A stretch of 64,000 nt of DNA from positions 1 through 64,000 of the forward strand of contig VGBW01000003.1 of the NCBI GenBank assembly GCA_016870365.1. Direction: 5' to 3'. Position 1 is the first letter of the stretch. Each line of letters starts with the position of its first letter. Of the stretch, positions 1 to 8,409 are shown in pieces. The position numbers and the translations under genes are program-made. Under the pieces are notes generated by a model. That model made no database searches. It was not told the DNA's origin and saw nothing but the letters and a program-made list of their open reading frames with translations. Source of the stretch: Actinomycetota bacterium (GTDB lineage Bacteria; Actinomycetota; Actinomycetes; Nanopelagicales; Nanopelagicaceae).

Positions 1-111
1 ACGCAACTCTTCAGATATAGCCCCCCACAATCTACTGAAAGGGTCAGGCGCTCGACCATTTCGCTATCTTAAACCCCTTACAAATGGCGCCTGCCCGAGT
101 AGGGTTTTCGG

Positions 112-770
112 GTGGCTCTGATAGAGAGCGGCGTTGGCGTATCTGATAACTACCCAACTGGACCACAAGATTGGGGAGTCGCAATCGCCCAGATGTATGC
201 AACTACCGATCTCAATTGGTTTATTGGTAACAATCGCAAGATGTCTTTTGAGCCTGATCTAAATGCCGAGTGTCGAAGCGTTGATACTCAGACGCTCGGA
301 ATGATCATAAAGAAAGTAACGGGAATGCGAGTGGCTGATTACTTCAGCGAGAATGTCTGGCAGAAAGTCGGGGCCGAGTTTCTAGCCACTTGGAATGTAG
401 ATCGCGTTGATGGAACTGAGAAGACATTCTGTTGCTTCAACGCTGCTGCTCGAGATTATGCGCGGGTTGGAATGGCAATTCTTAACGGCGGGTTTGCCGG
501 CCCTACTCGAATAATCAGCCGCGACTGGCTTGATTGAATGAAGTCCCCTGTAGTCACTTTGGACTATGGCTGGGGATATTCGGCACAGGCTTTGCACCCA
601 TTCCCCGGTACTTCGATGGCTCTTGGTCTATATGGTCAAATGGTAAATTCATCTTTATCGATCCCGGATCTAGAACCGTAATCCTCAAGTTAGGTGACAA
701 CCCACCAGGTAGCGATACTGAAGAGCCGACTGCTGAAGTTCTCTACGCCTTAGCTAAGGCGAAATGGTAA
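112..770 (+). pseudogene. Frameshifted remnant of a beta-lactamase-fold serine hydrolase (NylB-like)
   Basis: The conceptual protein resembles the C-terminal two thirds of the class C beta-lactamase / 6-aminohexanoate-dimer hydrolase family. Seen from the GTG at 112: VDTQTLGMIIKKVTG, then WNVDRVDGTEKTFCCFN and RDYARVGMAILNGG, all typical of that family, until a stop at 537. Homology resumes in a second frame (YGWGYSAQ, about 567-590, through GLYGQ near 635) and shifts again near 640 to GKFIFIDPGSRTVILKLGD, ending at 770. No N-terminal SxxK nucleophile region is readable upstream in bases 1-111. At least two frameshifts plus the missing catalytic end make an active enzyme unlikely. The true 5' boundary may lie outside the window. 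Confidence 0.75.
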
Positions 771-1394
771 ATCAGGTCTATCGGTAATTACTGCCGATAC
801 CTTCCATTCCTTTAACTTTGGAATGTATCTCTTCTCATTCACTGTCCATACCAAGATCTCGTGCTTTGCTAAATGTTTTCTTACCCAGCGAGATCTTTCA
901 AAGAGTTCCACATCAATCGTGACTTTCTTAGTAGGTAGATAGAGAAGCCGCCAGCGATGTGCGATCACATAGGCGACATCATTGAGTTTGCGCTTGAACC
1001 TTAAAACAGCAAGAAGTGAGAATGACATTGCGGTGAACTTGTAGCGCTTTCCTAGTTCTATTACGACTTTCTCGACTTTGCCACCACTTAGGACTGGGTG
1101 TTTAGTGTCAATCAGAACCTCTTTGTTGTTTAGATTGGCTAACTCAAGTAAGTCTTCTAGCGTCATGACTTCCGTGATTCCTCGAAGTTGTTCCAAAGTG
1201 AGCGACGCGATTCGCTTCTTTACCCCAGCAATTCTCTTTGTACCCCGATCATGAAAGCAGACCGCTATGCCATCTTTGGTAAGCCGCACATCACACTCAA
1301 AGCCGTCGGCAGCCACTTCAATCGCTCCCTGGTAGGCAGCACGAGTTGCTTCTGGATACTTATGGCTAAAGCCGCGATGAGCAAAGATCTTCAT
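750..1394 (-). CDS. Glycerophosphodiester phosphodiesterase family protein
   Basis: 214 aa. The GDPD fold hydrolyses glycerophosphodiesters to sn-glycerol 3-phosphate and an alcohol. Seen: N-terminal FAHRGF (catalytic His), FECDVRLTKDG (metal-binding E-x-D), FHDRGTKRI (second catalytic His) and LIDTKH, where the family usually has an E-x-K and here has D-x-K. I chose the ATG at 1394 because it overlaps the stop of the upstream glycosyltransferase as ATGA and places the HRG motif at the usual distance; a longer reading to 1436 would run into the neighbour. It is the last gene of a minus-strand run with a glycosyltransferase and two CDP-alcohol phosphatidyltransferases, which suggests turnover or remodelling of glycerophospho-lipids or polymers. 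No signal peptide, so probably cytoplasmic. It overlaps the 3' end of the hydrolase relic. Confidence 0.85.
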   Translation of the reverse strand: MKIFAHRGFSHKYPEATRAAYQGAIEVAADGFECDVRLTKDGIAVCFHDRGTKRIAGVKKRIASLTLEQLRGITEVMTLEDLLELANLNNKEVLIDTKHPVLSGGKVEKVVIELGKRYKFTAMSFSLLAVLRFKRKLNDVAYVIAHRWRLLYLPTKKVTIDVELFERSRWVRKHLAKHEILVWTVNEKRYIPKLKEWKVSAVITDRPDLPFRLS

Positions 1395-2155
1395 TTTGCA
1401 AAGATAAAACGGAGAGCTTTGCCGAGCCCTGGCCAAGGGTTATTGGTCCGTATTAGGAAAGTAGCTCGATAAATGGGGGCTTTCCAGCCAAATACTCGAC
1501 TGAATACTTTTGCCCGAGCTGATAAATCCGCTTCACTTCCCCATCTAGATCCGGAACTATCTTTTGGATGCATCGCCAGTTTTACCGGCAAATGAACGCC
1601 CTTTAGCCCGGCTCTAAGCGCATCGGCAATCAGGATGTACTCATCGCCAAGATAGTTCGTTGCACCAGCCCCAAATTCTTCATCGAACCTGATCTTCTTC
1701 CCTCGCAGTGCATCGACTCGAACCAACATCTCATAGGTGGCAGCTCGGGCTGAGTTCGTTAACTTAATTGGGGTCACTTGACTTAGATAATTCTTTCTTA
1801 AGGCACCACTCTCATCAACTGCTCGGGCGAGAATGATCGCACAATCTGGATTTGCTTTGAAGTAAGCGAGTGCATCATCGATCCCAGATTCGATAAATTT
1901 CATATCATCATCGCCGAAGAGTAAGAATTCACCGCTAGCTCGATCCAGCGCCGCATTTCTGCTCTTTGCCACGCCTCTGTTTTTCAACTCAACTAGTTTT
2001 GCGCTTCGTTCTGCAAAGATGTAAGAGCTATCATCCGTGTTCTGTACTAAGACAAGAATCTCTCGATCCTCACGTCGCTCCGGATAGGTGATCCCATTAA
2101 GGCGCCCAGGAAGCGTTGAGTAAGCGATAGTTAGTCTAAGGCGATCACTCATCAT
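1391..2155 (-). CDS. Glycosyltransferase, GT-A (family 2-like)
   Basis: About 254 aa. It likely transfers a sugar from a nucleotide-sugar to a surface glycan or lipid. Seen: an N-terminal nucleotide-binding half with KNRGVAKSRNAALDRASGEF followed by LLFGDDDM, the Asp-rich metal/donor site of GT2 enzymes, and a C-terminal acceptor half with GDEYILIADALRAG. The start is one of two adjacent ATGs (2155 or 2152); both overlap the end of the upstream membrane-protein gene. No membrane segment is evident. Translationally coupled neighbours (a six-span membrane protein upstream, GDPD downstream) suggest one transcript. Donor and acceptor cannot be told from sequence. Confidence 0.8.
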   Translation of the reverse strand: MMSDRLRLTIAYSTLPGRLNGITYPERREDREILVLVQNTDDSSYIFAERSAKLVELKNRGVAKSRNAALDRASGEFLLFGDDDMKFIESGIDDALAYFKANPDCAIILARAVDESGALRKNYLSQVTPIKLTNSARAATYEMLVRVDALRGKKIRFDEEFGAGATNYLGDEYILIADALRAGLKGVHLPVKLAMHPKDSSGSRWGSEADLSARAKVFSRVFGWKAPIYRATFLIRTNNPWPGLGKALRFIFAK

Positions 2156-2933
2156 CTTCTGCGGGGCTCCTTGCTCCAGCCTTCGCCTTCGCATAGCGCA
2201 TCAAGGAGCGGGAAGCTGATGTGAGAGAACCATTCTGCAACCGGGTTCCAAAGAAGATAATCAGAGTATTGACAAGGCTAATGTCGCCGTTGTAACTCAT
2301 AAAGAGAAGAACCGCAAGAAGAAGGGCGATACCTAAACCAGTAAGAAGTGAGCCCAACTCCGCTGCTTTGATTCGCGTTCCATAACGTTTTTGGGGGCGG
2401 GCGCGTTTTCCATCGCGTTCAACCTGGAGTTCTTGTTGGACTTGTAGTTGCTTCGTAAAAATCCTTCCGATTACCGCAAGGACCACTAGAACTACGAGAA
2501 GGTTCAAGGCGGCGAAAATAGGCTCAAGAATTAAGGTAAATGCCAGAACTGCAACTAGTTGGGTTGCTTGGGCGAGGATATTTGAGATTTCGAAAGCCAT
2601 CGCCCACTCAGGATTCTTAGCGCCACGATTCCTCAATTTACGGAGCGATTTAAAGGATCTAGCAAAAGCTTTGACTCGATAGATCTTTTGGTAATACTGG
2701 CTTACCCGGGTCAAGATAAAGAAAACGGCGAGCCCAACTCCAAGGAGGATAAAGTGATTCCGTTCAATTTCGCCCTCTTGAACAACAATATTCACAAAGA
2801 ACTTCATTACTAGGAGCTCAGAGACTGAGATGACCGCGGAAAGCATCGAAAGGACTACCAAGACATACCTAAATCTTCCACCTGGAAATAGTTGGGTGAA
2901 ACCTAGCTTGATTTCGCGGATGATTGAAATCAT
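2145..2933 (-). CDS. Polytopic membrane protein, ABC-exporter TMD-like, no ATPase
   Basis: 262 aa. Hydrophobic stretches near residues 22-48, 60-80, 120-155 and 195-225 resemble the membrane domain of type I ABC exporters, but no Walker A/B or LSGGQ follows and the protein ends in a charged tail, so the nucleotide-binding domain is absent. A basic cytoplasmic segment (VERDGKRARPQKRYG) lies between the second and third hydrophobic blocks. It abuts the CDP-alcohol phosphatidyltransferase gene upstream (stop and start adjacent) and overlaps the glycosyltransferase gene downstream. It could be a transporter half, or a degenerate TMD acting as scaffold or flippase. Function not recognised. Confidence 0.7.
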   Translation of the reverse strand: MISIIREIKLGFTQLFPGGRFRYVLVVLSMLSAVISVSELLVMKFFVNIVVQEGEIERNHFILLGVGLAVFFILTRVSQYYQKIYRVKAFARSFKSLRKLRNRGAKNPEWAMAFEISNILAQATQLVAVLAFTLILEPIFAALNLLVVLVVLAVIGRIFTKQLQVQQELQVERDGKRARPQKRYGTRIKAAELGSLLTGLGIALLLAVLLFMSYNGDISLVNTLIIFFGTRLQNGSLTSASRSLMRYAKAKAGARSPAEDDE

Positions 2934-3686
2934 CTACTTATCCAACTTTCTAGAGCTAAGAATCGAGACAAGATGCCCAGCGGTCACAAATGCCGCTAAA
3001 GGGAGTCCGATTCGAATTAAGTTCTCATCGCCGGCAAAAAACAATATTAAGATTGACATTTCTACCGAGTGAAAGAGGCGTTGCACAGCAAAGATTCGAA
3101 ATGGAGCACGCGCGACTCGGATGACTAGTGACTTTGGTTCGCCTACCATTTTGCTATCTGCAAGCTTTGGAAGGCTCGCATATGACCGGGCTACATGCAC
3201 CGCGTCGTTGAATCCCTTATTGAGAAGAATTAGTACTGAGATTAGAGCGCCTAGGAAGAGCAATTCATGATCGCCTTCTCCAATCCGCCAGGCAAGAGCG
3301 ATTGGGATCAAGCTCTCGGTTAAGTAATGCCCGACGCGGTCTAGGAAGACGCCCTTAGGTGATTGGGTGTCTTGCCAACGAGCTATCTCGCCATCGCAAC
3401 AATCCCAGAGCATCTGTAGTTGCGATAGAAGAAAAGCCAGGAAAAGCCCGAGAAATCCGGGGATTTGAAGGGCAGCGCTCATAGAGACTCCGGTAGCAAT
3501 CATTAAGTAAGTAACGCCATTTGCTGTTATCGGCGTCTTTAGCAACAGGCGTGTTAGATATGGCGAGAGTTTTCGAAGATATAGATCTGCTACCCAATGC
3601 TCGGCACTGGAGCGACCGGTGACTGAGGGAGGCTGACAGACCGCGCGCAACTCAGCGATAGCCGGCTTTGCGGGGCGCTGACTCAC
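2934..3686 (-). CDS. CDP-alcohol phosphatidyltransferase family protein (last motif Asp is His)
   Basis: 250 aa integral membrane enzyme of the family that displaces CMP from a CDP-alcohol to form a phosphodiester lipid or polyol phosphate. The family motif D-x2-DG-x2-AR-x8-G-x3-D-x3-D is present as D95, D98-G99, A102-R103, G112 and D116, but the final position is His120 (sequence LDRVGHYL). That Asp is the usual catalytic base. Several hydrophobic spans surround the motif. It overlaps the next CDP-alcohol transferase gene upstream by 4 bp. The His may mark a divergent subfamily with another acceptor, or an inactive partner of the 546-aa enzyme; I cannot decide. Confidence 0.85.
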   Translation of the reverse strand: MSQRPAKPAIAELRAVCQPPSVTGRSSAEHWVADLYLRKLSPYLTRLLLKTPITANGVTYLMIATGVSMSAALQIPGFLGLFLAFLLSQLQMLWDCCDGEIARWQDTQSPKGVFLDRVGHYLTESLIPIALAWRIGEGDHELLFLGALISVLILLNKGFNDAVHVARSYASLPKLADSKMVGEPKSLVIRVARAPFRIFAVQRLFHSVEMSILILFFAGDENLIRIGLPLAAFVTAGHLVSILSSRKLDK

Positions 3687-5323
3687 TCGCTAATTCTATT
3701 CTGCTTATGTCCGATAACCCATTGAAAAGATGAGAGCGCGAGGAAGATGACCGCAAAGTACCAGGCAATGAGGGTGATATCCACGCCCGTTAAGAGAGCA
3801 GCACCAATAAGCAAGATTCGCCCACCAAGATAGAAACCCAACGCGTTCAACCAAGTTGGTTTCTTCTCGTCCTGAAGGGCGCGATAGAGATTGTCATAGT
3901 GATGGAAGATGATGCTAAAAAGAATGATAAAGCTTGGGACTCCTAATACATCTTGGTGGACGAAGATGGCGATAAGAATAAGCGCTTCGATTAAGCGGAG
4001 TATGGATGGTTCAATCCAGCTAATTCTCCTTGTGAAGCTCGCCTTGATTCCTAACAAATCTGATTGATTCACAATCAAGGAGCTATTAAGAGGGTTCCTC
4101 TCCATCTCCTTGGTGCGAATTGCTCTTCCTCGGAAAACCACAACAGCCGATATGAAAGCAAGTGTCGGCATAATGGTAAATGTGAGAGCAGCGCCACCAA
4201 CAACTGCGCTCGCGCTAATCACTAGCCAACGCTCACCGATAGGGAATTGGATTATCTTTCCTAACCAATAACGGAGCCTTCCCCTTGGGCCACGCTCAGT
4301 TGGGATGATCCCATCGAATTCGGCCATGAAATCAACTGGAGTCGCGAACTTCTCTTCTGTTCGAACCTTCATGCTCTGGGCAAAGTTGTAATCCGATAGA
4401 TGCCTACAGGCCTGGATAGCCATCATCGCCATCGCGGGAATCCATAAGTCTCTACCTTCGAGCGATGCGCCATAAGCAAGACCTAAGAAGACAAGATACT
4501 CCTTAACTCGATCAGTTACCGCATCTAACCAAGCACCCAGCTTGGAGAACTTCCGGGTATATCGCGCTAACTCGCCATCCACACAATCAACGATGATGCT
4601 TAATTGCAACAAGAAGGCTCCGAGAAGTACCGATAAGAATGTGCCGCGTGAGAATGAATATGCAGAATAGAGACCAATTGCAAAAGAGAGAAGCGTGACT
4701 TGGTTCGGAGTTGCACCGACCTTTACAGCCGCCCAAGTCAGAATCTTGGAGAATTTGCGGAGAAAGAAGACTGAGAAGAAACCATCATTGGCTCGATTCG
4801 CAATCTTTAATCGCAGGGTTGCGATATTTAGCCCATTTATCTCGCTCTTAACTCGCTCACGCTCACGCGGATCATCGCTTCGTGACCATGGTGCACTTAA
4901 TACATCTACAGCATCTACTTTGATTGTTCCGCGAACTAGCGCAACTAATAGAAGATCTAGCGCATTTCCTTTTGCTCTAAAAGCGATTGCGTTCTCAAGG
5001 GCCGGGATGATTGTTTCTCTCTGTTTCTGGGAAAGTCGAAGTCCGCCAACAAAGTCCCGATTTCCAATAGTCACTTTATGTGAGGCTGAACTTGCACTTG
5101 CGATGCGACTTTGACGAACTAAGGTGTTTCCATTCTTGACAATCGCAACAAGCGCTGCAGAACTACTTCGCGGGTAATCTGTAAGTAACTCTAGATGTGG
5201 ATCCGTGATTACCGTCCGCTCATCGAACAATAGAAGATCTCTTGTTGAGTTTTGAAAGATATCAAGTATTTCTGAAAGAGAGGTCCTTGCGGTGACAGAC
5301 AAAGAATCAAGTGCGACGCTCAT
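3683..5323 (-). CDS. CDP-alcohol phosphatidyltransferase with N- and C-terminal extensions (DUF5941-like tail)
   Basis: 546 aa, three parts. Residues 1-180 are soluble and unassigned, with the look of a degenerate nucleotidyltransferase-like domain. Residues about 185-360 hold the full CDP-alcohol transferase motif (D246, D249-G250, A253-R254, D267, D271) in a polytopic domain. Residues about 430-540 are a second membrane domain with HHYDNLYRAL, as in the actinobacterial DUF5941 tail. It probably makes a phosphodiester-linked lipid or polyol, using the CDP-substrate that the divergent nucleotidyltransferase would make. The ATG at 5323 is preceded by TATACT with 7 nt between, so translation is probably leaderless. 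Only 18 bp separate it from the divergent neighbour. Confidence 0.85.
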   Translation of the reverse strand: MSVALDSLSVTARTSLSEILDIFQNSTRDLLLFDERTVITDPHLELLTDYPRSSSAALVAIVKNGNTLVRQSRIASASSASHKVTIGNRDFVGGLRLSQKQRETIIPALENAIAFRAKGNALDLLLVALVRGTIKVDAVDVLSAPWSRSDDPRERERVKSEINGLNIATLRLKIANRANDGFFSVFFLRKFSKILTWAAVKVGATPNQVTLLSFAIGLYSAYSFSRGTFLSVLLGAFLLQLSIIVDCVDGELARYTRKFSKLGAWLDAVTDRVKEYLVFLGLAYGASLEGRDLWIPAMAMMAIQACRHLSDYNFAQSMKVRTEEKFATPVDFMAEFDGIIPTERGPRGRLRYWLGKIIQFPIGERWLVISASAVVGGAALTFTIMPTLAFISAVVVFRGRAIRTKEMERNPLNSSLIVNQSDLLGIKASFTRRISWIEPSILRLIEALILIAIFVHQDVLGVPSFIILFSIIFHHYDNLYRALQDEKKPTWLNALGFYLGGRILLIGAALLTGVDITLIAWYFAVIFLALSSFQWVIGHKQNRISE

Positions 5324-5341
5324 TTAGAGTAGTATAAATCT
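5324..5341. promoter_or_regulatory. Overlapping divergent leaderless promoters
   Basis: The 18 bp between two divergent start codons contain both -10 hexamers. Plus strand: TAGTAT at 5330-5335, then 6 nt, then ATG at 5342. Minus strand: TATACT (5336 down to 5331), then 7 nt, then ATG at 5323. The hexamers share 5 bp, so the two polymerases cannot be bound at once, and neither transcript has room for a Shine-Dalgarno. The spacing is what is known for actinobacterial leaderless mRNAs; activity is inferred. Confidence 0.65.
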
Positions 5342-6037
5342 ATGGCCCTCCAAGTTGTGATTCTTGCTGCTGGAATAGGCACCCGTCTTGGAAAACCTTG
5401 GCCAAAACCACTCACTCCACTTGCAGATGGCCGTTCGATCATACAGCAACAATTGGATAATGTTGAGAAGGTCTTTAGGAATGAAGCTCGCGTGACAATC
5501 GTGGTCGGGTTCAAGATGGAGATGATCATGGAGGCTCATCCGAATGCTTGCTTCATCTATAACGAGGTTTATGACCAGACGAACACCTCAAAGAGTCTTC
5601 TTAAGGCTCTTCGCGCATCACATGAAAGCGGAGTTCTATGGTTAAACGGTGATGTGGTATTTGATTCAAGAGTGCTAGATCGTGTGCAATCTCTCATGCG
5701 TGAGGAAAAGTCCTTTATTTGTGTAAATACCTCAGCAACGTCCGAGGAAGAAATCAAGTACACAGTAGATGCCGATGGAAATATTAATTCCTTGTCAAAA
5801 CAAGTTAAGAATGCTTTAGGTGAGGCGGTGGGGATTAATTTCATTAGTAAGTATGACAAAACTGCGGCAATAACCTACCTAGAAGAGTGCGCAGATAATG
5901 ACTACTTTGAACGCGGCCTTGAATTGGCTATAGAAAAAGCTGGCATGAAACTGGAGCCAGTCGATATTTCTGATCTGTTCGCCATCGAAGTTGATTTTCA
6001 GGCTGATCTAAAGAGAGCAAATGAGGGACTAGCTTAA
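5342..6037 (+). CDS. Sugar/polyol-phosphate nucleotidyltransferase (MobA-like NTP transferase)
   Basis: 231 aa. It carries the nucleotidyltransferase signature at residues 5-27: VILAAGIGTRLGKPWPKPLT, with the conserved G-x-G-T-R and the PKPL lysine, and WLNGDVVF as the metal-binding Asp. The family joins an NTP to a sugar- or polyol-phosphate. Because it sits back to back with a CDP-alcohol phosphatidyltransferase, a cytidylyltransferase role (for example CTP:inositol- or glycerol-phosphate) is an attractive inference, but the sequence alone does not show the nucleotide. Its end overlaps the convergent sulfotransferase-like gene by 4 bp. The start at 5342 has no SD but an ideal leaderless -10. 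Confidence 0.8.
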   Translation: MALQVVILAAGIGTRLGKPWPKPLTPLADGRSIIQQQLDNVEKVFRNEARVTIVVGFKMEMIMEAHPNACFIYNEVYDQTNTSKSLLKALRASHESGVLWLNGDVVFDSRVLDRVQSLMREEKSFICVNTSATSEEEIKYTVDADGNINSLSKQVKNALGEAVGINFISKYDKTAAITYLEECADNDYFERGLELAIEKAGMKLEPVDISDLFAIEVDFQADLKRANEGLA

Positions 6038-7155
6038 ATCTGCTTACGGATTCGCAGAGCTTGCGTACCCAATTTTCTCCTGTAGCGCTTAATTAGGTTT
6101 TTCCTAATCCAACTTAATGGCAGCCTCTTGACCAGATTCTTGTCAAAACCAAGCATCCCTTGAGCAATATGGCTTATCGAGATCTCGGTGGGATAAACAG
6201 GCTCTCCCTCTGGCACTGATGCCGATCCTAGGCTCTCGATATCGCCAATGATGATTGCCCCGGTAGCTATGAGTTCCCTCTTGTTTTGGGAGCCAATCTC
6301 ATTCCCCTTATCTATTGCCCATTTCGGGGTTAGCAACTTTCTAGAATCACTTGGAGCCTTAACATTGTCTGTTAGATGCCCTATATACCCGTTTCTTATG
6401 AATACTTCATACTCATTCCAATTTCTATCTTTAGGAAATTCTCTATTTAACTCCAGAAGTAAGGCTATTTCCTCAAGATTTAATGAGCGATTACTACCTG
6501 ATTCTTGAGGTCTTATGAAACCTTGGGGTAGCCCTAAGTATTGATTAACCGAGTCATAGAGGAACTCTGGCTTTGATTCATCAACAATAAGTACCGTCAC
6601 ATTGCCAGCTCCCAAGACTTCTACCCACTTGGCAACGACCTTTCCAGAAAAGTGTCTATTCCAGAATGTTGGGTTGATCTTTGATTCACCTGGTTTATCA
6701 AGAACCGAGTGAAGCCAGGTTACATAGTCTGCGGTTATCCCATATTTCAAATATTGTTGATAAGAGGAGCCGAGTAGCTTGACTAAAGGCCTCAAAGTAA
6801 AGAGGGCCTCAATCTTTCTTCCTTTAATTACGTCAAAAATAGTGAGGATCTGTTCTCTATCTAGTTCGGAGAAGAACTCGCTGCTAAGCAAGATGTTCTC
6901 TGCTTTATTTGAATTGATTGCCTTTGCTAGGCGAGTCCACTCCTTTCGTGAAGTCTTCTCACCCCCTTTCTTATCCCACCCCCAAGTTCCTCCAGAGAGC
7001 GCCCAGGCGATGCGGTGATGTGCTTTTCTTCCTATATTCGGATAGATGATCCCGCTTTGCCTTAATTCATCGTGTTGCGAATCAAATGACTCCTGTAGAG
7101 CGCTAGTCCCAGACTTATGGAATCCAGCATGAATGAACAAACGAGGCTGACTCAT
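6034..7155 (-). CDS. Sulfotransferase-like P-loop protein
   Basis: 373 aa. The N-terminus FIHAGFHKSGTSALQ is the 5'-phosphosulfate P-loop of sulfotransferases (G-x-x-K-S/T-G-T/S). Downstream, LLSSEFFSEL and FTLRPLVKLLGSSYQQYLK match the region that binds the 3'-phosphate of PAPS (R...S). The C-terminal 100 residues are basic (KRYRRKLGTQALRIRKQ). It may modify a surface sugar or lipid made by the neighbouring cluster; the acceptor is unknown and some family members have no proven activity. It is a single gene on the minus strand, with a 57-bp gap to the next gene. Visibly AT-rich. Confidence 0.7.
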   Translation of the reverse strand: MSQPRLFIHAGFHKSGTSALQESFDSQHDELRQSGIIYPNIGRKAHHRIAWALSGGTWGWDKKGGEKTSRKEWTRLAKAINSNKAENILLSSEFFSELDREQILTIFDVIKGRKIEALFTLRPLVKLLGSSYQQYLKYGITADYVTWLHSVLDKPGESKINPTFWNRHFSGKVVAKWVEVLGAGNVTVLIVDESKPEFLYDSVNQYLGLPQGFIRPQESGSNRSLNLEEIALLLELNREFPKDRNWNEYEVFIRNGYIGHLTDNVKAPSDSRKLLTPKWAIDKGNEIGSQNKRELIATGAIIIGDIESLGSASVPEGEPVYPTEISISHIAQGMLGFDKNLVKRLPLSWIRKNLIKRYRRKLGTQALRIRKQI

Positions 7156-7212
7156 TAGGTAATTATTCTATGAGTTTTCTCGCAAGGTGTGGCCTTAGGC
7201 ATAGATTGCCCA

Positions 7213-7821
7213 TCAGAGAACGCTGAGAATCAATGCTCTAACGCCTTGGGTCAGATCTGCTAAAGCCCAGCTAGGTTGATTTGGAAATTGGGATGACTGT
7301 TCATTAACTAAAGGGAGGTGGACAAAGCCTGATTCTTTCCCCTGCCCAATGAGTTGATGTTGGAGATGGTAGAAAATGTGATTACAAAGAAACGCTCCGG
7401 CCGATAAGGAAATCTCGCTCTCTAGCCCAGATGCTCTTACTGCCTCAACCATTCTTTCTATAGGTAGAGTACTGAAATAACCATCAGCCCCACCTTCAAT
7501 AATTATCTTATCTACCCTTGAGTCCCCGGCATTGTCGGTAATTCGAGTCGAATCCAGATTTATCGCAATCTTCTCTGGGGTTATCGACTTCCTTCCCTCG
7601 GCTTGCCCAAAACAGATAATTATCTCTGGATTGGCTTCTTTGACTTTAGAGAGCAAAACTTTTGCTGCCTTATCAAACTCCACTGGAAGTATTACTGTAA
7701 ATAGCTCTACCCCGAATAGATCTTCTTTGGCAATGGCGTCTACTACAAGCTGTGAGGAGTTTGAGTTAGCTCCACCAAATGGCTCAAAGCCGCTTATCAG
7801 TATCTTCTTGCTTGAGGACAA
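7213..7821 (-). CDS. pcp: Pyroglutamyl-peptidase I (pyrrolidone-carboxylate peptidase)
   Basis: 202 aa, close to the usual size of about 210. It removes N-terminal pyroglutamate from peptides in the cytoplasm. The C15 family is clear: ISGFEPFGGANSN at the N-terminus, FGQAEGR with the catalytic Glu, SAGAFLCNHIFY with the catalytic Cys, and FVHLPLV with the catalytic His. It lies 18 bp downstream of the VKOR-like gene on the same strand, so the two may be cotranscribed. No signal peptide. Confidence 0.93.
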   Translation of the reverse strand: MSSSKKILISGFEPFGGANSNSSQLVVDAIAKEDLFGVELFTVILPVEFDKAAKVLLSKVKEANPEIIICFGQAEGRKSITPEKIAINLDSTRITDNAGDSRVDKIIIEGGADGYFSTLPIERMVEAVRASGLESEISLSAGAFLCNHIFYHLQHQLIGQGKESGFVHLPLVNEQSSQFPNQPSWALADLTQGVRALILSVL

Positions 7822-7839
7822 TTCAACTCCTCAAATTAG

Positions 7840-8409
7840 CTAGAGGCCAAGAAATGCTGCGCCCACAAGGATTGTCGCCCAGAGGATGTGAATGGGCAAC
7901 ATCCATCTAGCAATAGTCTCAACTGCCTCGCTCCCGCCCTCATCTTTTACTGATTCTTTCTTTATCTCCAATAACTCACGAAGGCCAACGGATAAGACCA
8001 ATAGCGTTGCCACCCAAGAAACCATGCAATATGGGCAGAGAGCACCGATTTCAAATATGGTTTGGAAGGCTAGCCAGTGGCAGAAGACAACTGCTAACGC
8101 TGTCCCAGAAACTAGGAGTTGCCAGAAGAGTTTTGGAAAGCTTACTTTCATAAATAGAGCGACAGAAATTGCAATCATAATCGCAAAAGTCGCAATACCA
8201 ATTAGTGAATTTGAAAAGCCAAAGACCTCTGCTTGGTCGGAGAGCATAACGCTCTTACAATTGACGCTGGCATTAATGTTGCATGAAGGGGTGAACTCAG
8301 AGTCTTTTAGGACTTTGAACTCATCGATTGTTAGAATAAATGAGGCTAAGAAACCACTAACTCCAGCAACAAGCAATACCCAGGCAGAAATTCGATTATC
8401 CGACTCCAT
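7840..8409 (-). CDS. Vitamin K epoxide reductase family (VKOR) membrane protein
   Basis: 189 aa with four to five membrane spans. Bacterial VKOR homologues re-oxidise periplasmic/extracytoplasmic DsbA-like proteins and pass electrons to quinone. Seen: the loop cysteines in SCNINASVNCKSV (after the first span) and the active CPYC near residue 125 (GALCPYCMVSW). It lacks the fused thioredoxin domain found in some homologues, so a separate DsbA-like partner outside the window is expected. The start at 8409 follows TATACT by 6 nt and looks leaderless; its promoter overlaps that of the divergent gene at 8432. Confidence 0.88.
   Translation of the reverse strand: MESDNRISAWVLLVAGVSGFLASFILTIDEFKVLKDSEFTPSCNINASVNCKSVMLSDQAEVFGFSNSLIGIATFAIMIAISVALFMKVSFPKLFWQLLVSGTALAVVFCHWLAFQTIFEIGALCPYCMVSWVATLLVLSVGLRELLEIKKESVKDEGGSEAVETIARWMLPIHILWATILVGAAFLGL

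Noticed and set aside
4695-5114. 139-aa plus-strand ORF opposite the large CDP-alcohol transferase
   Set aside because: It is a shadow: composition rich in Arg/Ser and no start signal, while the opposite strand carries a full domain motif.
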